12,520 bases of DNA from JAKORR01 sp964608495 (GTDB lineage Bacteria; Armatimonadota; Zipacnadia; Zipacnadales; FEN-943), in NCBI GenBank assembly GCA_964608495.1, contig CAZSOQ010000158.1, positions 1 to 12,520 on the forward strand. Direction: 5' to 3'. Position 1 is the stretch's first letter; the number at the start of each line of letters is the position of its first letter. A program made the translations under genes and the position numbers. The notes beneath the pieces were generated by a model. That model made no database searches, was not told the origin of the DNA, and saw only the letters and a list, made by a program, of their open reading frames with translations. This document shows, in pieces, positions 1 to 7,020 of the stretch.

Positions 1-84
1 GTCGATGGCAAATCATAGCCACCCCATCGCCGGGCCGGCAGTGGTTGTGCCCCGGCGATGGGGTGGCTATGATTTGCCATCGAC
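1..84. repeat. Perfect 34-bp inverted repeat forming a long hairpin
   Basis: Bases 1-34 are the exact reverse complement of bases 51-84, with no mismatch, around a 16-nt centre (35-50). A transcript would form a 34-bp stem, far longer than a normal intrinsic terminator. No T-tract follows: the next bases are TGAGTTGGGG. The left arm begins at the first base of the window, so the repeat could extend further left. The sequence is consistent with a palindromic miniature element or REP-like intergenic repeat, a very stable transcript-end hairpin, or a fold-back artefact at a contig end. These cannot be told apart from this window. The inverted repeat is certain; its role is not. Confidence 0.95.
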
Positions 85-103
85 TGAGTTGGGGAAGCGA
101 GGC

Positions 104-168
104 GCCGCCGGGGGGCGTTCGCTGGGAACGCAACCCGACGGCGGCAGGCGCCGTCCTTCGGGCCGGAC
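104..168 (+). other. G+C-rich structured leader upstream of the radical SAM gene
   Basis: Two hairpins can be drawn by hand. In the first, 104-110 pairs with 139-145 (7 bp), 111-113 with 134-136 and 115-120 with 126-131 (6 bp), leaving a five-base loop at 121-125. In the second, 151-156 faces 161-166 across a TTCG tetraloop (157-160) closed by C-G, with one T/C mismatch. The cUUCGg loop is a known stable RNA tetraloop. The elements lie between the palindrome and the SD of the next gene, so they would be in its 5' leader if transcription starts upstream. I recognise no riboswitch class. High G+C makes chance pairing easy, so a regulatory role is only possible. Confidence 0.35.
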
Positions 169-221
169 ATGTAGGAGCTGGCATCATCGCTGCACCAGAC
201 GCACAAGGCAGGGGATGACGG

Positions 222-1259
222 GTGCCCGGACGACACGCACGTGTTCTCGGTACAGGGACGCAGGAATGGGCGGCCCGGCTTGCGGCGGGGCTGTACCACG
301 ACGACCTGGGCCTCCTGGCAGAGGAGGCCAGTCAGGCCCGAGCGGCACGACACGGCGACCGAGTGACCGTGCGGCACGTCGGGCGGCTTGAGTACTCCAA
401 CGTCTGCCTCAACGCCTGTCGCCATTGCGGCTATCTCGACCGCTTGGGTGACGAAGCGGGCGAGGTGCTACCGGCCGCTTCGCTGGTGCGTAGGGCCGAG
501 TGGCTGGCCTCCCTCGGCGTGGACACCCTTCAGCTCGTGGGCGGCGCCCGCATCTTGCGCCCTCTGTCCTACTACCTCGAGACTGCCTCGGCCGTCCTGG
601 GTGTCGCCGCGGGCCTCACGGTGGAGCTCTTCTCCGCGTCGGAGATCCACGAGGTGGCCCGCGTCGAGGGGCGGACCCTCATGGACGTCCTCGTGGCCCT
701 GGCCGAGATCGGCGTGCGCAGGATCACCGGCGACGGCGCGGACGTCCTGAGCCCCGAGGTGCGGCGGGCCCTGGCCCCCCGCAAGCTCACGGCGGGGGCT
801 TGGCTGCACGCGATGGTGGAGGCCCAGGAGCTCGGCCTGAGGAGCAGCGCGGTGATGGTGTTCGGACACTTCGAGACCGCGTGGGACAAGGCGCAGCACC
901 TGGCGCTGCTGCACGACCTGCAGAGGGACGTCGCGGGCTTCGATGCCTACGCCCCCCAGCCGCTGCACGCTGCGCGGCGGCCGGGGGCCCTGAATCAGCT
1001 CTTGCAGGCCGAGGATGTCTGGCGAGAGCTGGCCGTGGGACGGATGGTGCTGGACAGCATCGAGCACGTGCGCTCTCCCTATCTGGCCCCGCTGGACCTG
1101 AGCACGGTTGCCTTCGTGCCCGCCTACGGCGCCGACGAGGTGGAGTGCATCACGCTTTTCCCCGCGGGGGACGAGGAGCCTGTGGTGGCGGACGTGGCCG
1201 GAGTCGAGGCGCGGCTGTCGGACGTCGGCTGGCGCGTCGCGCGGCCGGGCACGGACTAG
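222..1259 (+). CDS. Divergent MqnE/MqnC/CofH-family radical SAM enzyme
   Basis: A 345-residue cytosolic radical SAM protein. The cluster motif CLNACRHC (CX3CX2C, about residues 62-69) would bind the [4Fe-4S] cluster that cleaves S-adenosylmethionine. Downstream landmarks follow the family of aminofutalosine synthase (MqnE), dehypoxanthine futalosine cyclase (MqnC) and F420 synthase subunit CofH: LQLVGG, a GDGADVLSPEVR segment where the family usually has GGGAE, the MVFGHFET stretch, and RMVLDSIEHV near the C terminus. The usual MqnC/MqnE C-terminal acidic motif is poorly kept, and GDGAD is atypical. It may therefore be a divergent menaquinone-pathway enzyme or a paralogue with another substrate. 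The GTG start is chosen because AGGGG (210-214) sits 7 nt upstream. No other mqn gene is in the window. Confidence 0.8.
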   Translation: MPGRHARVLGTGTQEWAARLAAGLYHDDLGLLAEEASQARAARHGDRVTVRHVGRLEYSNVCLNACRHCGYLDRLGDEAGEVLPAASLVRRAEWLASLGVDTLQLVGGARILRPLSYYLETASAVLGVAAGLTVELFSASEIHEVARVEGRTLMDVLVALAEIGVRRITGDGADVLSPEVRRALAPRKLTAGAWLHAMVEAQELGLRSSAVMVFGHFETAWDKAQHLALLHDLQRDVAGFDAYAPQPLHAARRPGALNQLLQAEDVWRELAVGRMVLDSIEHVRSPYLAPLDLSTVAFVPAYGADEVECITLFPAGDEEPVVADVAGVEARLSDVGWRVARPGTD

Positions 1260-1262
1260 GCC

Positions 1263-1279
1263 CGCCGGAGTGTCCGGCG
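1263..1279 (+). terminator. Short hairpin after the radical SAM gene, possible terminator
   Basis: Bases 1263-1269 (CGCCGGA) pair exactly with 1273-1279 (TCCGGCG) around a GTG loop, three bases after the TAG stop. There is no T-tract, so this is a weak intrinsic terminator at best. It may instead protect the 3' end, or be chance in a G+C-rich spacer. Confidence 0.35.
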
Positions 1280-1470
1280 CGGCCTGTCTCCGCGGGCAGC
1301 CGATAGGGCCCTTGGCGGGCGCTCCTGAGGAAGGTGTCTGCCCGGGCCTGCCCGAAACCGTCTCTCGACGGGCGGGCCGGGCTCTGGACGGCGCGCAGCC
1401 GCCGCCCAGGCCCTGCGGCACACCGACCCGCCGCGACCCACGACCCTGGTGCCGACGGAGGCCAGATCCC

Positions 1471-3393
1471 ATGCCCGCGCGCTATCGAACGGGGCGGTAC
1501 CCGCAGAAGCTGGCCCACAAAGCCGCTCCTCTGGGGCCCCTGCCCGCCGGGGACTTCCTGGGCGTCACGGTCGGCGGGGACGACACGGTCTGGGCCCTGG
1601 CCCGCGAGGGCCTGTTCATGGGCGGCCTGGAGGGCTTCGAGCGCCAGGAACTGCCCCCCGAGATGGACGCGGCCCGGGTGACCGACCTCTTGTGGATACC
1701 CATGGACGACGCCGCCCTGATGGTGGTTACCCAGGAGGGGCAGGAGTGTTGGCAGCGCGACGGCGATGGTGAGCCGTGGACGTGGGTGCCGATGTGTCCG
1801 ACCCCCGAGCTCGTGCTGGGGGACCTCAACATCACCCAGCTTCAGCGCGAGGGGCGCGCGAGAGAGCTGGGACAGCTTCACGACCGCGGCTGGCTGGTGG
1901 TGCTCGACGGCGAGCTGGTGACCATCGGGGCCGAGGGGTTCGTCGAGCCGCTGGGCAGGGACTTCGCCCGTGCGCCGCGCCAGGACCTGACCCGGGCCGT
2001 CAGGGCCCCGGACGGCTCGTGGTGGTTCGCCTCGGGGCGGGGCGTGTGCCAGCTCAGGCAGGGCGAGTGGGAGTACTTTGCGGGCAGGCGCTGGCTCAGC
2101 AGCGACACGGTGCGCGACCTGGCGGTGGACGGTCACGGGCGCCTGTGGGTAGCGACGGACGAGGGACTGTGCTGCCTGGAGTACCGCGAGATGACGCTGG
2201 CCGAGAAGGCCAAGCACTTCGAGCGGGTCACGAGAGCGCGACACATCAGGAGGGGCTTCTCCTGCGAGAACGGGCTGGCCGCGCCGGGCGCCGTGGAGGA
2301 GTACACGCACGAGGCGTCGGACAACGACGGCCTGTGGACGGCTCTGTACGCGGCGGCCGAGAGCTTCCGGTATGGCGCCACCGGCGACCGGGAGGCGCGG
2401 GAGTTCGCGAAGGAATCGGCCCTGGCCCTGTGTCGGCTCGAGGAGATCACGCCCGTGCCGGGGCTGATCGCGCGGGCGATCGTGGGCAAGGGCGAGGACG
2501 CGATCAAGTCCGGCGGCGAGTGGCACGAGACCGAGGATGGCCAGTGGGAGTGGAAGGGCGACGCCTCGTCGGACGAGCTGGACGGGCACTACTTCGCGCA
2601 CGCCGTCTACTGGGACGTGGCGGCCGACGAGGAGGGCCGCGCGGCGGTGGCGAGGGCCGTCGAGCGGATCACGGACCACCTGATCGAGCACGGCTACTTC
2701 CTGGTGGACGTGGACGGCGAGCCGACGACCTGGGGCTTCTTCGCGCCCGGCTGGCTGAACGTCACGCGCGAGGACCAGCGAGGCCTGAACTCCCTGGAGA
2801 TGCTGGCGTACCTGCGCACGGCCCACCACATCTGCGGCCACGAGCGCTACCTGGAGCACTACCACGGCCTCGTGGAGGAGCATCACTACGCACTGAACTG
2901 CCTGAACCAGAAGATCCTGTGGCCGGGGGACGTCAACTTCTCGGACGACGAGTTGGCCTTCTGCGTGTACTACCCGCTGCTGTGCTACGAGGACGACCCG
3001 AGCCTGCGCCAGTTGTACCTGCTGAGCTTCGAGCGCCAGTGGCAGGCCGTGCGCGCGGAACGCTGCCCGCTGTGGAACGCCATGTACGGGGCGCTGACGG
3101 GCAAGTTCTGCGACCTCGAGCAGGCCGTGGCGACACTGGCCGAGATGCCTCTGGACCTGGTGACCTGGCGGATGGTCAACTCGGACCGGCACGACGTGGA
3201 CCCGGACGACCGCTTCGGGCGCTTCGGCGAGAAGCAGGCGCGGCGCATCGTGCCCTACGACGAACGGGGCGACTTCCGCTGGAACCACAACCCCTTCCGG
3301 ATGGACAGTGGGGGCGACGGCGGCAACGAGCACGATGGCGCGCACTACCTGCTGCCCTACTGGCTCGCCCGTTACCACGGCCTGATCGAGTAG
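1471..3393 (+). CDS. Propeller-repeat protein with probable alpha/alpha-barrel C-terminal domain
   Basis: A 640-residue protein of unknown function. Residues about 20-240 contain propeller-like blades of the 'two-component regulator propeller' type: DDTVWALAREGLFMG near 38-51, DGSWWFASGRGVCQL near 181-195, and the clearest, DTVRDLAVDGHGRLWVATDEGL near 212-233. Residues about 270-640 are helical and rich in aromatic and acidic residues (DNDGLWTALYAAAES near 284-298, SSDELDGHYFAHAVYWD near 366-382, GGNEHDGAHYLLPYWLARY near 617-635). This resembles the (alpha/alpha) barrels of glycan-active enzymes, but I cannot name a family or catalytic residues. No signal peptide or membrane segment is visible, so a cytosolic place is inferred. 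The ATG is chosen for GGAGG at 1457-1461, 9 nt upstream; the frame is open further upstream but overlaps the preceding gene. The coding region is reliable, the function is not. Confidence 0.85.
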   Translation: MPARYRTGRYPQKLAHKAAPLGPLPAGDFLGVTVGGDDTVWALAREGLFMGGLEGFERQELPPEMDAARVTDLLWIPMDDAALMVVTQEGQECWQRDGDGEPWTWVPMCPTPELVLGDLNITQLQREGRARELGQLHDRGWLVVLDGELVTIGAEGFVEPLGRDFARAPRQDLTRAVRAPDGSWWFASGRGVCQLRQGEWEYFAGRRWLSSDTVRDLAVDGHGRLWVATDEGLCCLEYREMTLAEKAKHFERVTRARHIRRGFSCENGLAAPGAVEEYTHEASDNDGLWTALYAAAESFRYGATGDREAREFAKESALALCRLEEITPVPGLIARAIVGKGEDAIKSGGEWHETEDGQWEWKGDASSDELDGHYFAHAVYWDVAADEEGRAAVARAVERITDHLIEHGYFLVDVDGEPTTWGFFAPGWLNVTREDQRGLNSLEMLAYLRTAHHICGHERYLEHYHGLVEEHHYALNCLNQKILWPGDVNFSDDELAFCVYYPLLCYEDDPSLRQLYLLSFERQWQAVRAERCPLWNAMYGALTGKFCDLEQAVATLAEMPLDLVTWRMVNSDRHDVDPDDRFGRFGEKQARRIVPYDERGDFRWNHNPFRMDSGGDGGNEHDGAHYLLPYWLARYHGLIE

Positions 3394-3436
3394 GGCGGCC
3401 GCCGGCGTCGCGCGGCCCCCGGGGCCCTGGGCACGG

Positions 3437-4009
3437 TCAGGCCCAGTCGGCCAGGGCCGCCTCCACCGCGTCACACAGCAGATGGCCCAGGAAGAGGTGG
3501 GCTTCCTGGGTGCGGGCCGTCAGGTCGGACGGCACGCGCAGCTCCAGATCACACAGGGGCGCAAGGTGGCCGCCGTCGCGGCCCGTCAGGCCCACGAGCC
3601 GCACCCCCAGGCGCCGGCCGGCCGCGAAGGCGGTGCAGACGTTCGGAGCGTTGCCGGAGGTTGACAGCCCCACCAGCACGTCGCCCGCGCGCAGCAGGCC
3701 CTGCACCTGCCGGGAGAACACCTCGTCGAAGCCGTAGTCGTTGCCGATGGCGGTCAGGATGGAGCTGTCGGTGTTCAGGGCGATGGCGTGGAAGGGCGCG
3801 CGCTCGCGGCGGAAGCGCCCCACGAGCTCGGCGGCGAAGTGCTGGGCCTGGGCGGCGCTGCCGCCGTTGCCACAGAAGGCCACGGTTCCCCCGGCCTTCA
3901 GCGAGGCCACGATCACGCCGGCCGCCTCGGCCGCGGTGGGCAGCAGGGCCTCGCAGCCGCGCAGCGTCCTCAGGCATTCCGCCAACTGCTCGGTGAAGTC
4001 GGTGATCAT
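3437..4009 (-). CDS. gmhA: Sedoheptulose-7-phosphate (phosphoheptose) isomerase
   Basis: GmhA is the cytosolic enzyme that converts D-sedoheptulose 7-phosphate to D-glycero-D-manno-heptose 7-phosphate, the first step to ADP- or GDP-heptose for lipopolysaccharide core or surface glycans. At 190 residues it is the normal family length, with a single SIS fold. Visible family marks are CGNGGSAAQAQHFAAEL at about 46-62, with H57 and E61 matching the E. coli metal-site and catalytic His/Glu; NDYGF at 90-94; STSGN at 116-120, the sugar-phosphate loop; and TQEAH at 167-171, where H171 matches the second catalytic histidine. The ATG at 4009 is chosen because GAGAGG (opposite 4019-4024) lies 9 nt upstream; a longer in-frame start would run into the preceding gene. 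It is the last gene of the minus-strand cluster, 50 nt after the CAP gene. No other heptose gene is in view. Confidence 0.95.
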   Translation of the reverse strand: MITDFTEQLAECLRTLRGCEALLPTAAEAAGVIVASLKAGGTVAFCGNGGSAAQAQHFAAELVGRFRRERAPFHAIALNTDSSILTAIGNDYGFDEVFSRQVQGLLRAGDVLVGLSTSGNAPNVCTAFAAGRRLGVRLVGLTGRDGGHLAPLCDLELRVPSDLTARTQEAHLFLGHLLCDAVEAALADWA

Positions 4010-4059
4010 CGCTGCTTGCCTCTCTTCAGGCGCGCCCCGTCCGGAGCCGCGCCGGGTCA

Positions 4060-4845
4060 TCACGTGAATCGGACGAAAAGCTCCGTGATCCACAAGTCGC
4101 CCTTCGAGTTGCCGGTCAGGCCCACGCCCAGGTCGGTGAAGTCGGGGCCGAGGATGTTGACGCGATGTCCATCGCTGGCCATCAGGTCCCTGTGGCTGAG
4201 GCGGACGTTATCGAGGGTGAGCGAGTAGCCGCCGGTGCTATATCGGCGGGCGATGTTCTCGGCTACCTGGCGCGGCAGGAACCCGAACACGTCGCGGAAC
4301 CGTTCCGCGGGCGTCAGGTGCCCGGCCAGGGGGGATTCGTGCGCGAAGTACCGCAGGTCGCGCATCTCCTCGGAATGGTGATTGGCTATCAGGCTGAGCA
4401 TGGGATGGGGCTTGAGGGGCCGCAGGCCGCGCGCCAGGCGCTCACCGTTGGTCAGCCAGACGACCTCGGCCGCCAGTCCCGCCACCACGTCCACCTGGTC
4501 CGCCGGCCCCACGATCACCCCGGCCTGCAGGGCCTTGTACTCGGCCAGCGCCGCCTCGCGGTTCCCCTCGGCCTGGTGGATCACGCCCAGGCAGCCGCGG
4601 GGCCGCAGCCAATCGGGCTTGATCTCCAGGACGCGGGCGATGAGAGGACGGGCCTCGGCGTACGAGCCCGCATCCAGGAGCGTCTCGGCCTCTGTGAGCA
4701 GGGCCCGGGCCTCGGGGGGCGGGCTCTGGGGCCGGCCGTCGCCCTCGGCGGAGACGGCCGCCGTCACGACCATGAGGGCCAGCACCAGCGCCCCGGACCG
4801 GGCGCCTCGCGGGCGGCTCCGTGCGCGTCGCCTTTGCGCGGTCAT
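4060..4845 (-). CDS. Secreted TPR plus CAP/SCP-domain protein (YkwD-like)
   Basis: A 261-residue exported protein. It starts with an arginine-rich n-region and a hydrophobic stretch (ALVLALMVVTAAVSA, residues 19-33), a probable Sec signal with cleavage near AVSA. Residues about 45-110 look like a pair of TPR helices (LLDAGSYAEARPLIARVLEI, then a GNREAALAEYKAL helix). Residues about 125-260 are a bacterial CAP/SCP domain: FAHES (H169), AENIA (E196), DGHRVNIL (H227) and ITELF (E255) supply the His/Glu cleft residues typical of the superfamily. No biochemical role is established for most bacterial members; a cell-envelope role is likely. The ATG start overlaps the stop of the preceding activase gene by 4 nt (ATGA), so translation is probably coupled; the gene has no strong SD of its own. 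Confidence 0.88.
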   Translation of the reverse strand: MTAQRRRARSRPRGARSGALVLALMVVTAAVSAEGDGRPQSPPPEARALLTEAETLLDAGSYAEARPLIARVLEIKPDWLRPRGCLGVIHQAEGNREAALAEYKALQAGVIVGPADQVDVVAGLAAEVVWLTNGERLARGLRPLKPHPMLSLIANHHSEEMRDLRYFAHESPLAGHLTPAERFRDVFGFLPRQVAENIARRYSTGGYSLTLDNVRLSHRDLMASDGHRVNILGPDFTDLGVGLTGNSKGDLWITELFVRFT

Positions 4846-5630
4846 TGCTCGCGTGTCATCTCGGCGGCGAGGAGCGCCGCTCCCAGCGCTGCCGTGTACT
4901 GGGGATTGTCCGGCACCGCGACCTCCTCGCCCAGTTGCAGGGCGAGGGCACGCCGCACACCCTCATTATGCGCCACTCCGCCCACCAGCGCGACTGGCCT
5001 CTCGATGCCCACCCGCGCGCCCAGCCCGATCACCTGCCGCGCGACGGCGTGACACAGCCCCGCCGCCACCGACTCCCGCGTCAGCCCGCGCGCCAGCATC
5101 CCCACCACTTCGCTCTCCGCGAAGACGGTGCAGGTGCTCGAGAGGTGGCAGACGTCCTCAGCCTCCGCCGCGGCCCTGCCCAGCTCGTCGAGGCTCATGT
5201 CCAGCGCGCGGGCCATGACCTCGAGGAACCGGCCCGTGCCGGCGGCACAGCGGTCGTTGAGAGCGAACTCGACGGTGTCGCCGCAGTCATCCAGGCGCAA
5301 AACCTTGCTGTCCTGGCCGCCGATGTCGAAGATGGTGGCGACGTCGGGCCGCAGGTGGTGGACACCGAGGGCCTGGCAGGTGACCTCTGTGGCTCGGGCG
5401 GCGGCCTCGGGCACGAGGTCGCGCCCGTACCCCGTGGCGCCCAGGTACCCCACGTCCTCGCGGGACAGGCCGGCCTGGGCCAGCGCCTGGGCCAGAGCGC
5501 CGAAGGTCGCGGCGAGAGGGCGCCAGCCCGTGGGCTCGACGGCACGCCCCAGCACGCTGAGGTCCGTGGGGTCGCATATCACGGCCTTGGTGGCAACCGA
5601 GCCGAGGTCGAGTCCAGCCACGGAACGCAT
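4842..5630 (-). CDS. 2-hydroxyacyl-CoA dehydratase activase homologue (HgdC/BadF-type ATPase)
   Basis: A 262-residue protein of the BadF/BadG/BcrA/BcrD ATPase family (ASKHA fold), closest in layout to HgdC, the activator of (R)-2-hydroxyglutaryl-CoA dehydratase. HgdC is a homodimer holding one [4Fe-4S] cluster and uses ATP to push an electron into the dehydratase. Seen here are the phosphate loop GLDLGSVATK (6-15), GATGYGR (64-70), DIGGQDSK (102-109), NDRCAAGTGRF (125-135), STCTVFAESE (165-174) and the adenosine motif GGVAHNEG (217-224). C128 and C167 match the two cluster cysteines of Acidaminococcus HgdC. The length is that of a single-domain activator. No dehydratase subunit lies in the window, so the partner is unknown. 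GAGGG is 7 nt before the ATG and overlaps the transporter stop codon; the gene gap is 10 nt. Confidence 0.92.
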   Translation of the reverse strand: MRSVAGLDLGSVATKAVICDPTDLSVLGRAVEPTGWRPLAATFGALAQALAQAGLSREDVGYLGATGYGRDLVPEAAARATEVTCQALGVHHLRPDVATIFDIGGQDSKVLRLDDCGDTVEFALNDRCAAGTGRFLEVMARALDMSLDELGRAAAEAEDVCHLSSTCTVFAESEVVGMLARGLTRESVAAGLCHAVARQVIGLGARVGIERPVALVGGVAHNEGVRRALALQLGEEVAVPDNPQYTAALGAALLAAEMTREQ

Positions 5631-5640
5631 GGGAGATCCC

Positions 5641-7020
5641 TCAGCGCAGGAACAGCACCCACAGGTAGACTGCCGAGATCAGGATCGAGATGACCGTGAC
5701 GGGCACGCCGTACTTGAGGAAGCGCACGAAGTCTATGGGATAGCCGTCGCGGGCGGCGATGCCGGCGACGACCACGTTGGCCGAGGCGCCCACGAGCGTG
5801 AGGTTGCCGCCCAAGCATGCCCCGAGCGACAGCGCCCACCACAGGGGGAAGACGCCCGGGGGGTGGTGAGTGGCGCCGGCCAGGGCCGCGTCGGAGGCCG
5901 GGATGGCGGTGAGCAGGCTCGGGTCCAGCCCGAGCAGCAGCGCGTTCATGGTCGCGACGAAGGGGATGTTGTCTATCACGCCCGAGGCCACGCCGGAGAA
6001 GCCCAGGACGAGCATGGTGAGAGCGGGCACGTGGCCGTGGGTGACGCTGAGGAGGCTGCGGCCGAGCATGTCTATGACGCCCAGCTCAACGAGGCCGGAG
6101 ACCATGATGAACAGGCCGATGAAGAAGAAGATGGTGCCCCACTCGATAGTGTGATACCAGTGAAACTCGGCCTCGTCATTGTCGTCGGCGCTGGGCACTC
6201 GCGGCTCGCGGCCGAGGAGCAGCAGGAGTAGCGCGGCGCCGGCGAGGGCGATGGTCGCGGGCTCGAGGTGCAGGTAGCCGTGCACCAGGAAGCCCCCCAG
6301 CACCAGTGTCAGCACGAGCAGGCACTTGCGGAGCAGGACCGGGTCCAGGATGGCGCGGCCCTCGTCCATCTGTAGCACTCGCGCCCGGGCCTTGAGCGAC
6401 ACCTGGATGCGGGGCCCCATGGCCAGCCACAGGATCAGCACGAAGACGCCCATGATCAGGGCCACGACCGGGGCGTCGAAGCGCAGGAAGTCCATGAAGC
6501 CGAACTTGGCCGCCGAGGCGATCATGATGTTGGGCGGGTCGCCCACCAGGGTCGCCGTGCCCCCGATGTTGCTGGCCATGACGATACAGATGAGGAAGGG
6601 GACGGGGTCGGTCTCCATGGCCTTGGTCAGGATGAGGACGACCGGGCAGATGAGCAAGACGGTGGTCACGTTGTCGAGGAAGGCCGAGGCGACGGCGGTG
6701 ACGAGGGACAGGATGATCATGATGCCCAGCGGGTGGGCCCGGACGGCCTTGGCCGAGCGGATGGCGAGCCACTGAAACAGCCCGGTCTCCTTGGTGATGC
6801 CGACGATGATCATCATCCCGAGGAGCAGGAAGATGGTGTTCCAGTCTATGCCGTGGACCTGCTCGGTCCCGTGGAAGGCCGTGTGCTGGTTGACCAGCTT
6901 GAGGAGGAGCATGACCGCGGCGCCCGCCAGGGCGATCCGGGTCTTGTCAATGACCTGGAAGGCGATGAGGGCGTACGCGCCAACAAAGATGAAGCTGGCG
7001 AGGACCTGGGTGAAGTCCAT
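5641..7020 (-). CDS. ArsB/NhaD-superfamily ion transporter
   Basis: A 459-residue inner-membrane protein with about 11-12 hydrophobic segments, in the ion transporter superfamily that includes ArsB, NhaD and the animal P protein. Two half-repeats are visible. The first has DNVTT (116-120) followed by SNIGGTATLVGDPPN (150-164); the second has DNIPF (350-354) followed by GACLGGNLTLVGASAN (400-415). These paired Asp-Asn and Gly-rich segments are the substrate and ion sites of the family. A charged cytosolic-type loop (about 270-292) sits between the halves. The likely role is Na+/H+ exchange or anion transport; the sequence does not settle the substrate and nothing nearby suggests arsenic resistance. 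The ATG overlaps the stop of the upstream CBS gene by one base (TGATG), which implies coupled translation. Confidence 0.9.
   Translation of the reverse strand: MDFTQVLASFIFVGAYALIAFQVIDKTRIALAGAAVMLLLKLVNQHTAFHGTEQVHGIDWNTIFLLLGMMIIVGITKETGLFQWLAIRSAKAVRAHPLGIMIILSLVTAVASAFLDNVTTVLLICPVVLILTKAMETDPVPFLICIVMASNIGGTATLVGDPPNIMIASAAKFGFMDFLRFDAPVVALIMGVFVLILWLAMGPRIQVSLKARARVLQMDEGRAILDPVLLRKCLLVLTLVLGGFLVHGYLHLEPATIALAGAALLLLLLGREPRVPSADDNDEAEFHWYHTIEWGTIFFFIGLFIMVSGLVELGVIDMLGRSLLSVTHGHVPALTMLVLGFSGVASGVIDNIPFVATMNALLLGLDPSLLTAIPASDAALAGATHHPPGVFPLWWALSLGACLGGNLTLVGASANVVVAGIAARDGYPIDFVRFLKYGVPVTVISILISAVYLWVLFLR

Noticed and set aside
5..391. An open frame running through the opening palindrome and into the radical SAM gene
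   Set aside because: It reads through both arms of the hairpin, overlaps the well-supported radical SAM frame, and its product has no recognisable features.
3394..3436. G+C-rich self-complementary runs in the convergent spacer, as a bidirectional terminator
   Set aside because: The runs are short and nearly loop-free, with no T-tract on either strand, so the spacer does not support a terminator call.
1150..3474. A 774-codon open frame on the minus strand opposite the radical SAM end and the propeller protein
   Set aside because: The plus-strand frames have recognisable motifs, an SD and sensible composition. The minus-strand translation is low-complexity Pro/Arg/Ala/Val with no motif, as expected from antisense of high-G+C codons.
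1776..3737. A 653-codon open frame on the plus strand, out of frame with the propeller protein
   Set aside because: The translation is dominated by Arg, Gly and Ala with no domain, it overlaps two better-supported genes, and it is a typical shifted-frame shadow.
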